Source: Pararhizobium qamdonense (GTDB lineage Bacteria; Pseudomonadota; Alphaproteobacteria; Rhizobiales; Rhizobiaceae). Taken from it: 64,000 nucleotides of DNA. The notes under the pieces were generated by a model, which saw only the letters and a program-made list of their open reading frames with translations, did no database searches and was not told where the DNA came from. Shown here in pieces: positions 26,580 to 35,581 of this stretch. Position numbers and translations under genes: made by a program. Where the stretch lies: contig NZ_CP119566.1 of NCBI RefSeq assembly GCF_029277445.1, forward strand, positions 2,978,001 through 3,042,000. Direction: 5' to 3'. Numbering within the stretch: the stretch's first letter is position 1; the number at the start of each line of letters is the position of its first letter.

Positions 26580-27092
26580 ATGGACAAACACTTGCTACGT
26601 ATATTTCAAATGCAAGTCCTAGATCAGTGCAAATATCTTTTGGCTTCGGCCAAAGGCATTGATGCGGGCCTCGCGAACATGGACGTCGATCAAACAATGT
26701 ATTTTCTGCAAAATTTACTCAACGCAGGCGCAAATATTTCTAAAATGCTGTGGGGGCAAAGAGGAAAAAAAGCAAATGACCGTGCACTGCTGCGTGCGAG
26801 TATTGGCATATCGGATGGTTCCCCTCTTAGGCAAGTAACGATGCGAAACAACTTCGAGCATATGGACGAGCGCATTGACAAATGGTGGAGGGAATCTGAA
26901 AATAAGAACTATGTGGACAAAAATTTTGGAAGCAAAGAATCTTTTTTAACAAATCAGCCGATCGACAAGTTTCGGATTTTTGATCCTAAATCGCGCGATA
27001 TAATATTTTGGGGTGAAGAGTTTAGTACTCAGGACTTGGTAACAGAGGCGCTGAGAATAATGCCGATTCTTAAACGCGAAATCTACAACTAA
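26580..27092 (+). CDS. HEPN-like protein of unknown function in an AT-rich pocket
   Basis: A 170-residue, all-helical-looking protein whose base composition is clearly lower in GC than all neighbours. It carries MRNNFEHMDERIDKWW (88-103), where Arg89-Asn90 and His94 make an R-N-x3-H (RX4H) pattern typical of the HEPN RNase motif. HEPN proteins are common in toxin, defence and RNA-decay systems. No antitoxin-like nucleotidyltransferase partner is beside it. It ends about 290 bases from the 3' end of tRNA-Leu(GAG). Codon use and position suggest horizontal origin. The function is inferred from one motif. Confidence 0.55.
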   Translation: MDKHLLRIFQMQVLDQCKYLLASAKGIDAGLANMDVDQTMYFLQNLLNAGANISKMLWGQRGKKANDRALLRASIGISDGSPLRQVTMRNNFEHMDERIDKWWRESENKNYVDKNFGSKESFLTNQPIDKFRIFDPKSRDIIFWGEEFSTQDLVTEALRIMPILKREIYN

Positions 27093-27356
27093 TGCGGCAA
27101 ACCCCAACATCAAAATCTATCTGAAAGCATTTAAACCAACCGGGCTTATTTTGTCTCACTGAGAACGAGGGGCTCGGGCGTACACCCGCTAAATGCTTGA
27201 CCTTCACGCTTTATCAATCGGCGGTCAAACCCATCGTGCAAACATCCTTTTTGAACGCCTAGCTAGACTATCGGACTTTTCAGTCGCCACTTGTCTCAAC
27301 CTACAGCGACGAGTTCCTCGTGGGAGAGGCCCAATTGTGAAATTGCTGTGAAACAA
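27093..27356. other. Gene-free AT-richer stretch between the HEPN-like gene and tRNA-Leu
   Basis: No ORF with a credible start, no tandem repeat and no copy of the tRNA 3' end was seen here. It belongs with the AT-rich pocket rather than the surrounding chromosome. Confidence 0.4.
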
Positions 27357-27382
27357 CAAAAAACCCGGCATAAAGCCGGGTT
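27357..27382 (-). terminator. Intrinsic terminator of tRNA-Leu
   Basis: On the minus strand AACCCGGC and GCCGGGTT pair around a 5-base loop and run into a T-rich tail. It begins two bases past the encoded CCA of the tRNA. Confidence 0.88.
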
Positions 27383-27384
27383 CT

Positions 27385-27469
27385 TGGTGCGGTCGAGAAG
27401 ACTCGAACTTCCACGGGTTGCCCCACAGCGACCTCAACGCTGCGCGTCTACCAATTCCGCCACGACCGC
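27385..27469 (-). tRNA. tRNA-Leu (anticodon GAG)
   Basis: Read on the minus strand this 85-base gene has a 7-bp acceptor stem (GCGGTCG with CGACCGC), a D-arm, an anticodon stem CAGCG/CGCTG around TTGAGGT giving anticodon GAG, the long class II variable arm expected of tRNA-Leu, the TTCGAGT T-loop and an encoded CCA end. It reads CUC and CUU leucine codons. It is followed directly by an intrinsic terminator. Confidence 0.95.
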
Positions 27470-27505
27470 ATCGTGGTAGATGCCGAATTGCTCCGGCGGG
27501 GCTGC

Positions 27506-27533
27506 ATGTAGCAAAAGCATTTGGGGTGCACAA
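27506..27533 (-). promoter_or_regulatory. Candidate promoter of tRNA-Leu
   Basis: On the minus strand TTGTGC, a 16-base spacer and CTACAT lie 37 bases before the mature 5' end of the tRNA, a fair match to the alphaproteobacterial housekeeping promoter. Confidence 0.35.
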
Positions 27534-27664
27534 GGGCAGGATGACAGAAAGTTGACGGCGGGATCAACTATTTCAACAGGCTGGTTGGCGCGTGCCTGAG
27601 AATGCTGGACTCTTGGCCTTTGACGTACCATTTAGAAAAGTAAATCAACGGGATTGCTTGGACC

Positions 27665-28423
27665 ATGCAGCGCGAAAATCTGGAGAAAACCTTCTTTGCA
27701 GCCGAAGGCTGTCCGCCGGTGCGGTGGAGAATCGCGCCCTCCCCGGTCGATTATGCGGACGCCGTCGAAACGATGGAGCGTGAGGCAGCAGCCATTGCCG
27801 CCGGCGAGGCCGATGAACTGGTCTGGCTGGTCGAACACCCGCCGCTCTACACCGCCGGCACCAGCGCTGATGCCGCCGATCTCGTGATGCCCGGCCGTTT
27901 TCCGGTGTTTCAGACCGGCCGCGGCGGCGAATATACCTATCATGGTCCAGGGCAGCGCGTAGTTTACGTCATGCTTGATCTGAAGCGGCGCAAGCAGGAT
28001 GTCCGCGCCTTTGTCGCAGCGATCGAGAGCCTGGTCATCGAGACGCTTGCCAGCATGAATGTCAGGGGTGAGCGGCGCGAGGACCGGGTCGGCGTCTGGG
28101 TGCGGCGTCCCGACCGGCCGAGCCTGCCCGACGGTTCGATGGCAGAAGACAAGATCGCCGCGATCGGCATCCGCCTTCGCCGGTGGGTGAGCTTTCACGG
28201 CATGTCGCTGAATGTCGATCCGGAACTGGACCATTTCGACGGTATCGTACCGTGCGGCATTCGTGGCTATGGCGTCACCAGCCTGGTCGATCTCGGCATG
28301 CCGGTGATGATGACCGATGTCGACATCAAGCTTCGCCAGGCCTTCGAGACTATTTTCGGCCCGGCGGTCAATGATCTCGGCTGTCAGCCCTGCGACCAGG
28401 AAAACAACCGGTCCGTCGCATAG
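27665..28423 (+). CDS. lipB: Octanoyltransferase (lipoate-protein ligase B type)
   Basis: A 252-residue LipB that moves octanoyl groups from acyl carrier protein to lipoyl domains. Key segments: [20 protein letters not shown] (about 55-75), [20 protein letters not shown] (about 82-101), the catalytic Lys in [19 protein letters not shown] (about 160-178) and the catalytic Cys in [15 protein letters not shown] (about 194-208). Start is ATG 27665. Its last 40 bases overlap the 3' end of the convergent M50 protease gene. Confidence 0.95.
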   Translation: MQRENLEKTFFAAEGCPPVRWRIAPSPVDYADAVETMEREAAAIAAGEADELVWLVEHPPLYTAGTSADAADLVMPGRFPVFQTGRGGEYTYHGPGQRVVYVMLDLKRRKQDVRAFVAAIESLVIETLASMNVRGERREDRVGVWVRRPDRPSLPDGSMAEDKIAAIGIRLRRWVSFHGMSLNVDPELDHFDGIVPCGIRGYGVTSLVDLGMPVMMTDVDIKLRQAFETIFGPAVNDLGCQPCDQENNRSVA

Positions 28424-29652
28424 ACGACGGCGTAGCCGTGCAGCGCCACGGCGGAGTAGAGCCCCAGGCCGCTGAGGATCCGTTGGCTGCCTGTCATCTC
28501 GTCCAGGCGGTGGCGCGGCTTGACGCCGGTGCTGCCCATCATGCTCAACAGGGCAAATACGGCAAGCCCCGCCAGAAGGGCCGGCGCCGACAGGCCGACC
28601 CGCCAGCCGACAGCGGCAATGATCAGGGTGATGAGGAAGCTTCCCACCATCCGCCCGCTGCGGGAGCGGAAAACCTGGCGCAGGACCTGGCCGCCATCGA
28701 AGCGGTTCATCGGCAACAGATTGAGCAGGTTGAACGCCCCGAGGATCAGCAGGAAGATCAGCACCGCCGTTCCCGAGCCGAACGTGCCATGGCCGGCTGC
28801 CTTGTGCAGGATGATGGCGGCGGGGATGAGGAAGGCCGACAGGCCCGCCCCCATCAGCGCGCAGGTGGCAACCTCGAAGAGCGAATTATAGGGCCGGCCG
28901 CCGATGGCAATGCCGCCTAACAGCGGCACGAAGATCATTCGCACCTTCCTGTGGCCAAACGCGCGATAGGCAGCCAGATGCCCCAATTCGTGCAGCACGA
29001 TGACCAGCGTCAAAAGCGTCGATAACATCAGTCCGCCACGGGTGAGACCAAAGAACGGCCACAAGAGCAGCGTCGATAAAACCGCCAATCCGCATTGGAC
29101 CAATGGATGCTCGAAGACGGCGCGCGCCGGTTTGCTCTCGCCGGTGTCGAGCCATTGCTGCAGGGATTTCATCTCGCGCCGCAGGGAAAAGAAGCGGAAG
29201 ATCAGAAAGGCAAGGCCACGATAGCGGTCGGTCTGCTCGATCGTCAGGTGCATCACATCTCCGTCCCCGCCAAGACAACGGCGCTCGGAGAAATCCGTCC
29301 AGAAGGCGGCGTCAAGGGCGCTGTCTTCCAGCACGCGTGCTGTGTACTCAGTACCGGAGAGCGATTGCATGATCTGCAACGTGCGGACGATCGGTTCGCC
29401 GTGCCGGTCGAGATGGGTATAGGTCTGCTGCACCCGGTCGGGTGCGTCCGCAAAGCTTTGGCTGGTCAAAACCGAATGGTGCCAGTCTGCCGACTGGCCC
29501 AGCGGAAAGATGGCGTTCCAGATCTTGTCCCGGCTGGCATGAAACGTCCGGCTGACCCGTATGGTCCGCACACCCACGGGAAAAGCGAGAAGAAGCCAGA
29601 GAAGCCCGACATTAATGACAAGAAGCGCGATCGCCGGTGCATGCGTGGCCAT
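28384..29652 (-). CDS. SRPBCC-like domain fused to an M50 (site-2-protease-like) membrane metalloprotease
   Basis: A 422-residue protein. A membrane helix (about 6-24) is followed by a polyketide-cyclase/SRPBCC-like domain (about 33-160: [21 protein letters not shown], then [20 protein letters not shown]). The C-terminal half is an M50 protease: catalytic HELGH at 221-225 inside a membrane helix, and the third metal ligand in [11 protein letters not shown] (311-321), variant of NPxPxxxxDG. M50 enzymes cut membrane-embedded substrates. The pairing with a lipid/ligand-binding domain in the same chain is unusual; I infer ligand-gated cleavage. Its gene overlaps lipB convergently by 40 bases. Confidence 0.75.
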   Translation of the reverse strand: MATHAPAIALLVINVGLLWLLLAFPVGVRTIRVSRTFHASRDKIWNAIFPLGQSADWHHSVLTSQSFADAPDRVQQTYTHLDRHGEPIVRTLQIMQSLSGTEYTARVLEDSALDAAFWTDFSERRCLGGDGDVMHLTIEQTDRYRGLAFLIFRFFSLRREMKSLQQWLDTGESKPARAVFEHPLVQCGLAVLSTLLLWPFFGLTRGGLMLSTLLTLVIVLHELGHLAAYRAFGHRKVRMIFVPLLGGIAIGGRPYNSLFEVATCALMGAGLSAFLIPAAIILHKAAGHGTFGSGTAVLIFLLILGAFNLLNLLPMNRFDGGQVLRQVFRSRSGRMVGSFLITLIIAAVGWRVGLSAPALLAGLAVFALLSMMGSTGVKPRHRLDEMTGSQRILSGLGLYSAVALHGYAVVYATDRLFSWSQG

Positions 29653-29966
29653 AGGCGCCTTTCCCTTGATCGCCAGCCGGACGGCGGGCGATGGAGCGTG
29701 AAAAATCGTACGGGAGGCTGCCGCGGATCGCCAGAGGGATTACCGCCTCTTGCGACGCGATAATCCCTGGAGAAAAGACACAGCCGATGCGAAACGGCGA
29801 TTGAACCGAGCATCAGCCATGTCTTCCCGGCGATGGAACATGCCGGACAAGAAAGACGACGGTCATCCATCGTTTCCTCTCCCGTTTCATCATGAAACTG
29901 GAGTGAACCTAGACGGCTTCAGTTGCCAATCCGGAAAGAATGTTTGTTAGCAGAGACTTGATGGAT
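29653..29966. other. Intergenic region between two minus-strand genes
   Basis: About 310 bases. I see no gene that I would support, although short ORFs can be drawn on both strands. No clear terminator hairpin with a T-run was found. Confidence 0.4.
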
Positions 29967-30908
29967 TCACTCCATTTTGAGCATTAATCCGGCCCGGCGT
30001 TCACGCCAGATCATGAACAGGCCCGAGCCGATGATGATGGCGATGCCCAGCCATTTCGACAGTGTCGGGAATTCGCTGAAAATCAGGAAGCCCAGTACCG
30101 TGCCGGTGATGATCTCCAGATAATGGAACGGCGCCAGAAGCGATACCGGCGCCGCCTGAAACGCCTTGACCACCATCAGATGGCCGTAGCCGGAAATGGT
30201 GCCGAGCGCGATGACCAGAACCCAGCCCAGCGTGGAATGCGGCAGCGACGGAATAAAATCCACCGAATCCGCAGTATAGCCGACGGCGATGGCGGCAACC
30301 ATGAACAGCGAGCCGCCGATGCCGGCAATGGTCTGCATCGTCAGGGGTGTATCGGCATTTCCAACCACCCTGTTGAGCAGCAGATAGCAGGCAAACAGGA
30401 AGGCGCAGAAGACCGGCAGCAGGGATTTCAGCCCAAAAATCTCAAAACTCGGCTGGATGACGATCATGGCGCCGCCGAACCCGACGAAGATGGCGAGCCA
30501 GCGCCGCCAGCCGACCTTTTCGTGCAGGATCAGGGCCGAAAGGCAGGTGAGGATAAACGGTTCGACGAAATAGATGGCGAAGACGTCCGCAAGCGGCATG
30601 TATTTGACCGAGATGAAAAACAGCAAGGCCGCAGCGGCGAGGAGCACGCCGCGCAACAGGTTGAACCAGAGCCGCTGGGGTTTGAGCGCGCGCAGGCCAC
30701 CGGTCGATAGAAGCACCGGCAGCACGGAAACCACCTGGAAGAAGAACCGGTAGAAGGTCACCTGCGCCGGCGACATGCCCTGATAGACCGCCATATATTT
30801 GGCGATCGCGTCCATGCAGGGCAGGATGATCATCGCTCCCAGCATGATGGCAAGTCCCTGCATAACGGTATGCGTGGGTGCTACGGCACTCGGCGAAGAT
30901 GGGGTCAC
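29967..30908 (-). CDS. DMT (EamA-type) family transporter
   Basis: A 313-residue inner-membrane transporter with ten predicted helices in two EamA repeats: the first from about 16 to 150 (GLAIMLGAMIILPCMDAIAKYM ... ADVFAIYFVEPFILTCLSAL), the second from about 165 to 300 (LPVFCAFLFACYLLLNRVVG ... TGTVLGFLIFSEFPTLSKWLG). Members export amino acids, nucleotides or other metabolites; this substrate is unknown. The first codon is a GTG at 30908 without a clear SD; an internal ATG at 30863 is an alternative. Divergent from the XRE regulator gene. Confidence 0.85.
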   Translation of the reverse strand: MTPSSPSAVAPTHTVMQGLAIMLGAMIILPCMDAIAKYMAVYQGMSPAQVTFYRFFFQVVSVLPVLLSTGGLRALKPQRLWFNLLRGVLLAAAALLFFISVKYMPLADVFAIYFVEPFILTCLSALILHEKVGWRRWLAIFVGFGGAMIVIQPSFEIFGLKSLLPVFCAFLFACYLLLNRVVGNADTPLTMQTIAGIGGSLFMVAAIAVGYTADSVDFIPSLPHSTLGWVLVIALGTISGYGHLMVVKAFQAAPVSLLAPFHYLEIITGTVLGFLIFSEFPTLSKWLGIAIIIGSGLFMIWRERRAGLMLKME

Positions 30909-31101
30909 GGGAGATATCCGATTGTGGGCGCCGTCCGGAAAAGGACGCGCACAGAAGACGCTTTTGGCGGTATTTTTGACGTGGAAGGGTGTCCAATTTC
31001 GCAGCAGGTTCTATAAATTGCAACAGTGAAGTCTTCGACCGCAATCGCGGCCGCCCCGGAACTCGACCCACCCAAGCCCCAAAGGCAAAAAGGAGAGACC
31101 G

Positions 31102-31497
31102 ATGCGTCTATCGACGGAAACCGCCCTGGCAATGTTGCGCAGGCCAAGCGACAACGACACGTTGGGGGGCCGCATCTGGCGGGCGCGCGATGCGATGAAC
31201 CTCTCGGTCAAGGACCTTGCCAACCAGCTCGGCGTTCGCGGCGATACGATTTCGGCCTGGGAGCGCGACCGCTCCGAACCGCGCACCAACCGGCTGTTCA
31301 TGCTGGCCGGCGTGCTGGGGGTCACACCGGCCTGGCTGATCGCCGGGATCGGCGAAGCGCCGAAGGACGAACTGTCCAATACCGTCTCCGGACAGTTGCG
31401 CGATCAGCTGGCGCAAGTGAAGAAACTGCACGAGCAGACGGGAAAGGCGATCTCCGCTCTTGAGATGGAGATCAACCGCGTCCTACAGGACATGTAG
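31102..31497 (+). CDS. XRE-family helix-turn-helix transcriptional regulator
   Basis: A 131-residue protein with a Cro/C1-type HTH (about 21-78: GRIWRARDAMNLSVKDLANQ, GDTISAWERDRSEPRTNRLF). It has a short helical C-terminal tail (ISALEMEINRVLQDM) that could dimerise. AAGGAGAG precedes the ATG. It lies 90 bases upstream of frmA on the same strand, so it may control that gene or itself; no operator was found. Confidence 0.85.
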   Translation: MRLSTETALAMLRRPSDNDTLGGRIWRARDAMNLSVKDLANQLGVRGDTISAWERDRSEPRTNRLFMLAGVLGVTPAWLIAGIGEAPKDELSNTVSGQLRDQLAQVKKLHEQTGKAISALEMEINRVLQDM

Positions 31498-31587
31498 GAT
31501 TTCAACATCGATTCTCAGCCGATTCCGGCTTGAGCGCCACCGGCCACTCTGCAATTGTGCCGCAAATTCAGACGAGGGAGAACAACA

Positions 31588-32715
31588 ATGGACGTACGCG
31601 CCGCCGTTGCCGTGCAGGCAGGCAAGCCACTCGAAATCATGACGGTCCAGCTCGACGGCCCGCGCGCCGGCGAAGTGCTGGTCGAGGTCAAGGCGACCGG
31701 CATCTGCCATACCGACGAATTCACGCTGTCGGGCGCCGACCCGGAAGGCCTGTTTCCGGCCATTCTTGGCCATGAGGGTGCCGGTATCGTCGTCGATGTC
31801 GGCCCGGGCGTCACCTCGCTGAAAAAAGGCGATCACGTCATTCCGCTCTACACGCCGGAATGCCGCGAATGTTATTCCTGCCTGTCGCGCAAGACCAACC
31901 TGTGCACCTCGATCCGCTCCACCCAGGGACAGGGCCTGATGCCGGATGGTACCAGCCGTTTTTCGATCGGCAAGGACAAGATCTTCCACTATATGGGCTG
32001 CTCGACCTTCGCCAATTTCACCGTTCTGCCAGAGATCGCGCTCGCCAAGGTCAACCCGGACGCGCCGTTCGACAAGATCTGCTATATCGGCTGCGGCGTG
32101 ACCACCGGCATCGGCGCCGTCATCAACACGGCCAAGGTCGAGGTCGGCTCGACGGCGATCGTCTTCGGTCTCGGCGGCATTGGCCTCAACGTTCTGCAGG
32201 GCCTGCGCCTTGCCGGTGCCGACATGATCATCGGCGTCGATATCAACAACGACCGCAAGGCCTGGGGCGAGAAATTCGGCATGACGCATTTCGTCAATCC
32301 GAAGGAAGTCGGCGACGACATCGTTCCCTATCTCGTCAACCTGACCAAGCGTAATGGCGACACGATCGGCGGCGCCGACTACACGTTCGACTGCACCGGC
32401 AATACCAAGGTGATGCGCCAGGCGCTGGAAAGTTCGCATCGCGGCTGGGGCAAGTCGGTCATCATCGGCGTTGCAGGTGCGGGCCAGGAAATCTCCACGC
32501 GTCCGTTCCAGCTGGTCACCGGCCGCAACTGGATGGGCACCGCCTTTGGCGGCGCGCGCGGCCGCACCGATGTACCGAAGATCGTCGAATGGTACATGGA
32601 AGGCAAGATCCAGATCGACCCGATGATCACCCACACGATGCCGCTTCAGGATATCAACAAGGGTTTTGACCTGATGCATGCGGGCGAAAGCATCCGCAGC
32701 GTGGTGATCTACTAA
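31588..32715 (+). CDS. frmA: S-(hydroxymethyl)glutathione dehydrogenase / class III alcohol dehydrogenase
   Basis: A 375-residue zinc enzyme that oxidises S-hydroxymethylglutathione, formed from formaldehyde and glutathione, using NAD+. The catalytic zinc ligands are in GICHTDEFTLSG (about 45-56) and HEGAG, the structural zinc cysteines in PECRECYSCLSRKTNLC (about 90-106), and the NAD-binding GLGGIGLNVLQGLRLAGAD near 198-216. GGGAG lies before the ATG. It cooperates with fghA, 2 kb downstream, in formaldehyde detoxification. Two unrelated proteins and a DUF1345 gene lie between. Confidence 0.96.
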   Translation: MDVRAAVAVQAGKPLEIMTVQLDGPRAGEVLVEVKATGICHTDEFTLSGADPEGLFPAILGHEGAGIVVDVGPGVTSLKKGDHVIPLYTPECRECYSCLSRKTNLCTSIRSTQGQGLMPDGTSRFSIGKDKIFHYMGCSTFANFTVLPEIALAKVNPDAPFDKICYIGCGVTTGIGAVINTAKVEVGSTAIVFGLGGIGLNVLQGLRLAGADMIIGVDINNDRKAWGEKFGMTHFVNPKEVGDDIVPYLVNLTKRNGDTIGGADYTFDCTGNTKVMRQALESSHRGWGKSVIIGVAGAGQEISTRPFQLVTGRNWMGTAFGGARGRTDVPKIVEWYMEGKIQIDPMITHTMPLQDINKGFDLMHAGESIRSVVIY

Positions 32716-32763
32716 CAGCAAACAGCAACCACGATTTTTGGATCGTTTCGGTCACAAAATTGG

Positions 32764-32799
32764 GCGCCGCGTCTTTTGAAGGCGCGGCGTTTGGCTTTT
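32764..32799 (+). terminator. Likely terminator after frmA
   Basis: CGCCGCG and CGCGGCG pair across an 11-base loop and are followed by TTTGGCTTTT, 48 bases past the frmA stop. Confidence 0.55.
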
Positions 32800-32924
32800 C
32801 CAAGGTCTGTCCGTCCAGGAATTGTTTGCAGCGCCACATGGTTCTGGATTTCGAACTGCCGGACCGCTATGCGTTCGAAGACAAAAACCAGAGCTGGTTT
32901 CGCAGACGAAAGCGTGAGGGCAGA

Positions 32925-33425
32925 ATGAACAGGCGCAGTTTTGGCATTGCCGGTCTCTTGCTGGCCGCCGCCGTTTCCATCCCTGCCCTTTCCAGACCGG
33001 CGCTCGCCGATCCCGTTGGGACCTATGACGTGACCGGCATCAATCCCGATGATGGCGGCGAATATCAGGGAACCGTCGCCGTCCGCCGCACCGGCGAAAC
33101 CTATTCGGTGGAATGGACGATTGCAGGGATGAGCTCGACCGGTGTGGGCATCGGCGGCAGGCGGGGGAATGCGGCAACCACGGGTGTTGCCTCGGTGGAT
33201 GACGATATGATCACCATCGGCTACGGTAACGGCAGCGGTTTTGGAATTTCGCAATATGATCTGCAGCCGGATGGTTCCTGGAAAGGGCATTGGGCATACG
33301 GAGATGGCGAGACGATTTCGACGGAAACCTGGGTTCCCACCGGTCGCTCCCGGTCGCTGGAACGGCCGAAGGCACCGGCCGGCGAGGCGATGAAGCCGAT
33401 GAGCAGCCCGGCCGCCCGGCCATGA
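32925..33425 (+). CDS. Exported protein of unknown function with a twin-arginine-like signal
   Basis: A 166-residue protein starting MNRRSFGIAGLLLAAAVSIP. The NRRSFGI segment with a hydrophobic stretch is a weak Tat-like signal, cut probably after ALAD. The mature part has GTYDVTGINPDDGGEYQGTV and GTVAVRRTGETYSVEWTIAG, resembling small beta-barrel periplasmic proteins. GAGGG precedes ATG 32925. Its function is unknown. Confidence 0.5.
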   Translation: MNRRSFGIAGLLLAAAVSIPALSRPALADPVGTYDVTGINPDDGGEYQGTVAVRRTGETYSVEWTIAGMSSTGVGIGGRRGNAATTGVASVDDDMITIGYGNGSGFGISQYDLQPDGSWKGHWAYGDGETISTETWVPTGRSRSLERPKAPAGEAMKPMSSPAARP

Positions 33426-33460
33426 CATGCCATGACAAGAATGAAGTGGTACGAGCAGCC

Positions 33461-33946
33461 ATGCCAGATATAACCCAGCCAGACATCCTCCAGCCAGCCA
33501 GCACCATCTATGTCGATGCCGACGCCTGCCCGGTCAAGGCGGAGATCCTGAAGGTGGCCGAGCGCCATGGGTTGCCGGTGGTGCTGGTCGCCAATTCCGG
33601 CCTCAGGCCCTCGCGTGACCCGATGGTGCGCAATGTCATCGTATCCGCCGGTTTCGACGCCGCCGATGACTGGATCGCCGAGCGGGCACGCGACGGCGAC
33701 ATCGTGATCACCGCCGATGTGCCGCTCGCCGGGCGCTGCGTTGCCGCCGGGGCACAGGTGACGGGACCGACGGGCCGCATTTTCGACAAGGCCAATATCG
33801 GCATGGCGACGGCCATGCGGGATCTCGGCGCGCATTTGCGCGAGACCGGCGAAAGCAAGGGCTACAATGCCGCCTTCTCGCCGCGCGACCGCTCGGCCTT
33901 TCTCGAAACGCTCGACCGGCTTTGCCGCCGCGTCAAACAACGCTGA
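33461..33946 (+). CDS. YaiI/YqxD family protein (DUF188)
   Basis: A 161-residue DUF188 protein: IYVDADACPVKAEILKVAERHG near residues 16-37 and VITADVPLAGRCVAAGAQVTGPTGRIF (about 83-110), with DADAC and D-P acidic residues typical of a PIN/nuclease-like fold. The role of the family is unknown. ATG 33461 is chosen; an ATG at 33422 overlaps the stop of the previous gene and would add 13 residues. Confidence 0.8.
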   Translation: MPDITQPDILQPASTIYVDADACPVKAEILKVAERHGLPVVLVANSGLRPSRDPMVRNVIVSAGFDAADDWIAERARDGDIVITADVPLAGRCVAAGAQVTGPTGRIFDKANIGMATAMRDLGAHLRETGESKGYNAAFSPRDRSAFLETLDRLCRRVKQR

Positions 33947-33965
33947 TAAGAGATCGGGATCCCTC

Positions 33966-34613
33966 ATGAGCATGCCGGAGACAAAAATCACGCATCGCCG
34001 CCACACGCCATTTTACGCCGGCGGCATCTGTGCTGCGGTGACATTTGCGGTCTGCCTGTTTGCGATACCCGCTTTGGCGGTCAATCTGGCTGCGGTGGTC
34101 TTCTTCCTCGTCTATCTCGTGATGATCGGCGCCCGTATGCACAGGCTGACCGGCGCCTATTTGAAACATCACGCGGCCCGTAACGACGAACCGGCCATCA
34201 TCATCTTTGCGGTGACGCTGGCAACGGCGGCGCTCTCGCTCGTCTCGCTGTTCATGGCGCTCAATGCCGGCGCCAAGGAGACGGCGCTGGAACTCGTTCT
34301 GGCATTTTCGTCGGTGACGCTGGGCTGGCTGACGATCCATACGATGGCGGCGATGCACTATGCCCACAGTTACTGGAGCCTGCAGGCGGCGGAGAGCGAC
34401 GAACGCGGCCTGGATTTTCCAAGCACCCAAGAACCCGGAGGCTACGATTTCCTTTATTTCGCCTTCGTCATCGGCATGACGGCGCAGACCTCGGATATCG
34501 CCATCACCACGACCGCCATGCGCAAGATCAATCTCCTGCATGCCGTCGTCTCGTTCTTCTTCAACACCGTGCTGGTGGCGGCCGCAGTCAATGCGGCGGT
34601 GTCGCTGGCCTAA
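33966..34613 (+). CDS. DUF1345 family membrane protein
   Basis: A 215-residue membrane protein with about five helices (residues 18-55, 79-110, 112-135, 155-185, 190-213). It has the DUF1345 marker YDFLYFAFVIGMTAQTSDIAITTTAMRK (about 161-188). The family is uncharacterised and found in many proteobacteria. ATG 33966 lies 19 bases after the DUF188 stop, so the two may be co-transcribed. Confidence 0.82.
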   Translation: MSMPETKITHRRHTPFYAGGICAAVTFAVCLFAIPALAVNLAAVVFFLVYLVMIGARMHRLTGAYLKHHAARNDEPAIIIFAVTLATAALSLVSLFMALNAGAKETALELVLAFSSVTLGWLTIHTMAAMHYAHSYWSLQAAESDERGLDFPSTQEPGGYDFLYFAFVIGMTAQTSDIAITTTAMRKINLLHAVVSFFFNTVLVAAAVNAAVSLA

Positions 34614-34686
34614 AGCGCATCGCGCAAAACCGTGACGCAATGGGCGCAAACCGCGCCGGTGCGTTTCAGCTTCAAGGGAGCACAGC

Positions 34687-35520
34687 TTGAAAGTCCTTTC
34701 GCAAAACACCGCCTTTGGCGGCATGCAGGGCGTCTTTTCGCATGATTCACAATCCTGCGGGGTTGAGATGACCTTTGCGGTCTTCATTCCGCCCCAAGCG
34801 ATCACCACGCCCTGCCCGGTCGCCTGGTATCTCTCCGGCCTGACCTGCACTCATGCCAATGTCATGGAAAAAGGCGAATACCGCCGGATGGCGGCAGAAC
34901 TGGGCCTGATCATCGTCTGCCCCGACACCAGCCCGCGCGGCAGCGATGTGCCTGACGAACTGACCAACTGGCAGATGGGCAAGGGCGCTGGCTTCTACCT
35001 CGATGCGACGGAAGCGCCCTGGGCCGAAAACTACCAGATGTACACCTACATCACCGAGGAACTGCCGGCCTTCGTTGCCCAGCACTTCCGCATCGACATG
35101 GCCCGCCAGGGCATTTTCGGCCATTCGATGGGCGGCCATGGCGCCATGACCATCGCGCTGAAGAACCCTGGCCGGTTCAAGAGCTGCTCGGCCTTCGCGC
35201 CGATCGTCGAGCCATCGACAGCCGACTGGTCGATCGGCGCCTTCGAGAAATATCTTGGCGAGGACAAGGCGAACTGGCGTCAATACGATGCCTGTGCCCT
35301 GGTGAAGGATGGGGCGCGCTTCCCGGAATTCCTGATCGATCAGGGCAAGGCCGACACCTTCCTGGAAAATGGCCTGCGGCCATGGCTGTTCGAGGAGGCC
35401 ATCAAAGACACCGGCATCGGGCTCACTTTGCGCCTGCACGAACGCTACGACCATTCCTACTATTTCATCTCGTCCTTCATGGACGACCACCTGAAATGGC
35501 ATGCTGAACGTCTAGGTTGA
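34687..35520 (+). CDS. fghA: S-formylglutathione hydrolase
   Basis: A 277-residue esterase D family enzyme releasing formate and glutathione from S-formylglutathione. The nucleophile motif GHSMGGHGAMTIAL (about 144-157) is intact, with later Asp in LIDQGKADTF and His in HERYDHSYYFISSF. It completes the pathway begun by frmA. The start is a TTG at 34687, six bases after AAGGGAG. The two following genes (FRG pair) are of different composition. Confidence 0.95.
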   Translation: MKVLSQNTAFGGMQGVFSHDSQSCGVEMTFAVFIPPQAITTPCPVAWYLSGLTCTHANVMEKGEYRRMAAELGLIIVCPDTSPRGSDVPDELTNWQMGKGAGFYLDATEAPWAENYQMYTYITEELPAFVAQHFRIDMARQGIFGHSMGGHGAMTIALKNPGRFKSCSAFAPIVEPSTADWSIGAFEKYLGEDKANWRQYDACALVKDGARFPEFLIDQGKADTFLENGLRPWLFEEAIKDTGIGLTLRLHERYDHSYYFISSFMDDHLKWHAERLG

Positions 35521-35528
35521 ATATAATA

Positions 35529-35557
35529 TTGACAAACGCGGCTTCCGTATCGAATTT
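35529..35557 (+). promoter_or_regulatory. Candidate promoter of the FRG gene pair
   Basis: TTGACA at 35529-35534 is followed after 17 bases by GAATTT (or AATTTA at 18). It lies just past the fghA stop in an AT-rich segment, giving the pair its own transcription start. Confidence 0.4.
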
Positions 35558-35581
35558 AAATCTCGAAACCGGAGCCGCGAA

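Noticed and set aside
26495..27384. Integrative element with att repeats at tRNA-Leu
   Set aside because: No integrase gene and no direct repeat of the tRNA 3' end was found, so only possible horizontal origin is claimed.
29750..29950. 66-codon plus-strand ORF between the M50 and DMT genes
   Set aside because: No ribosome-binding site and no recognisable protein features.
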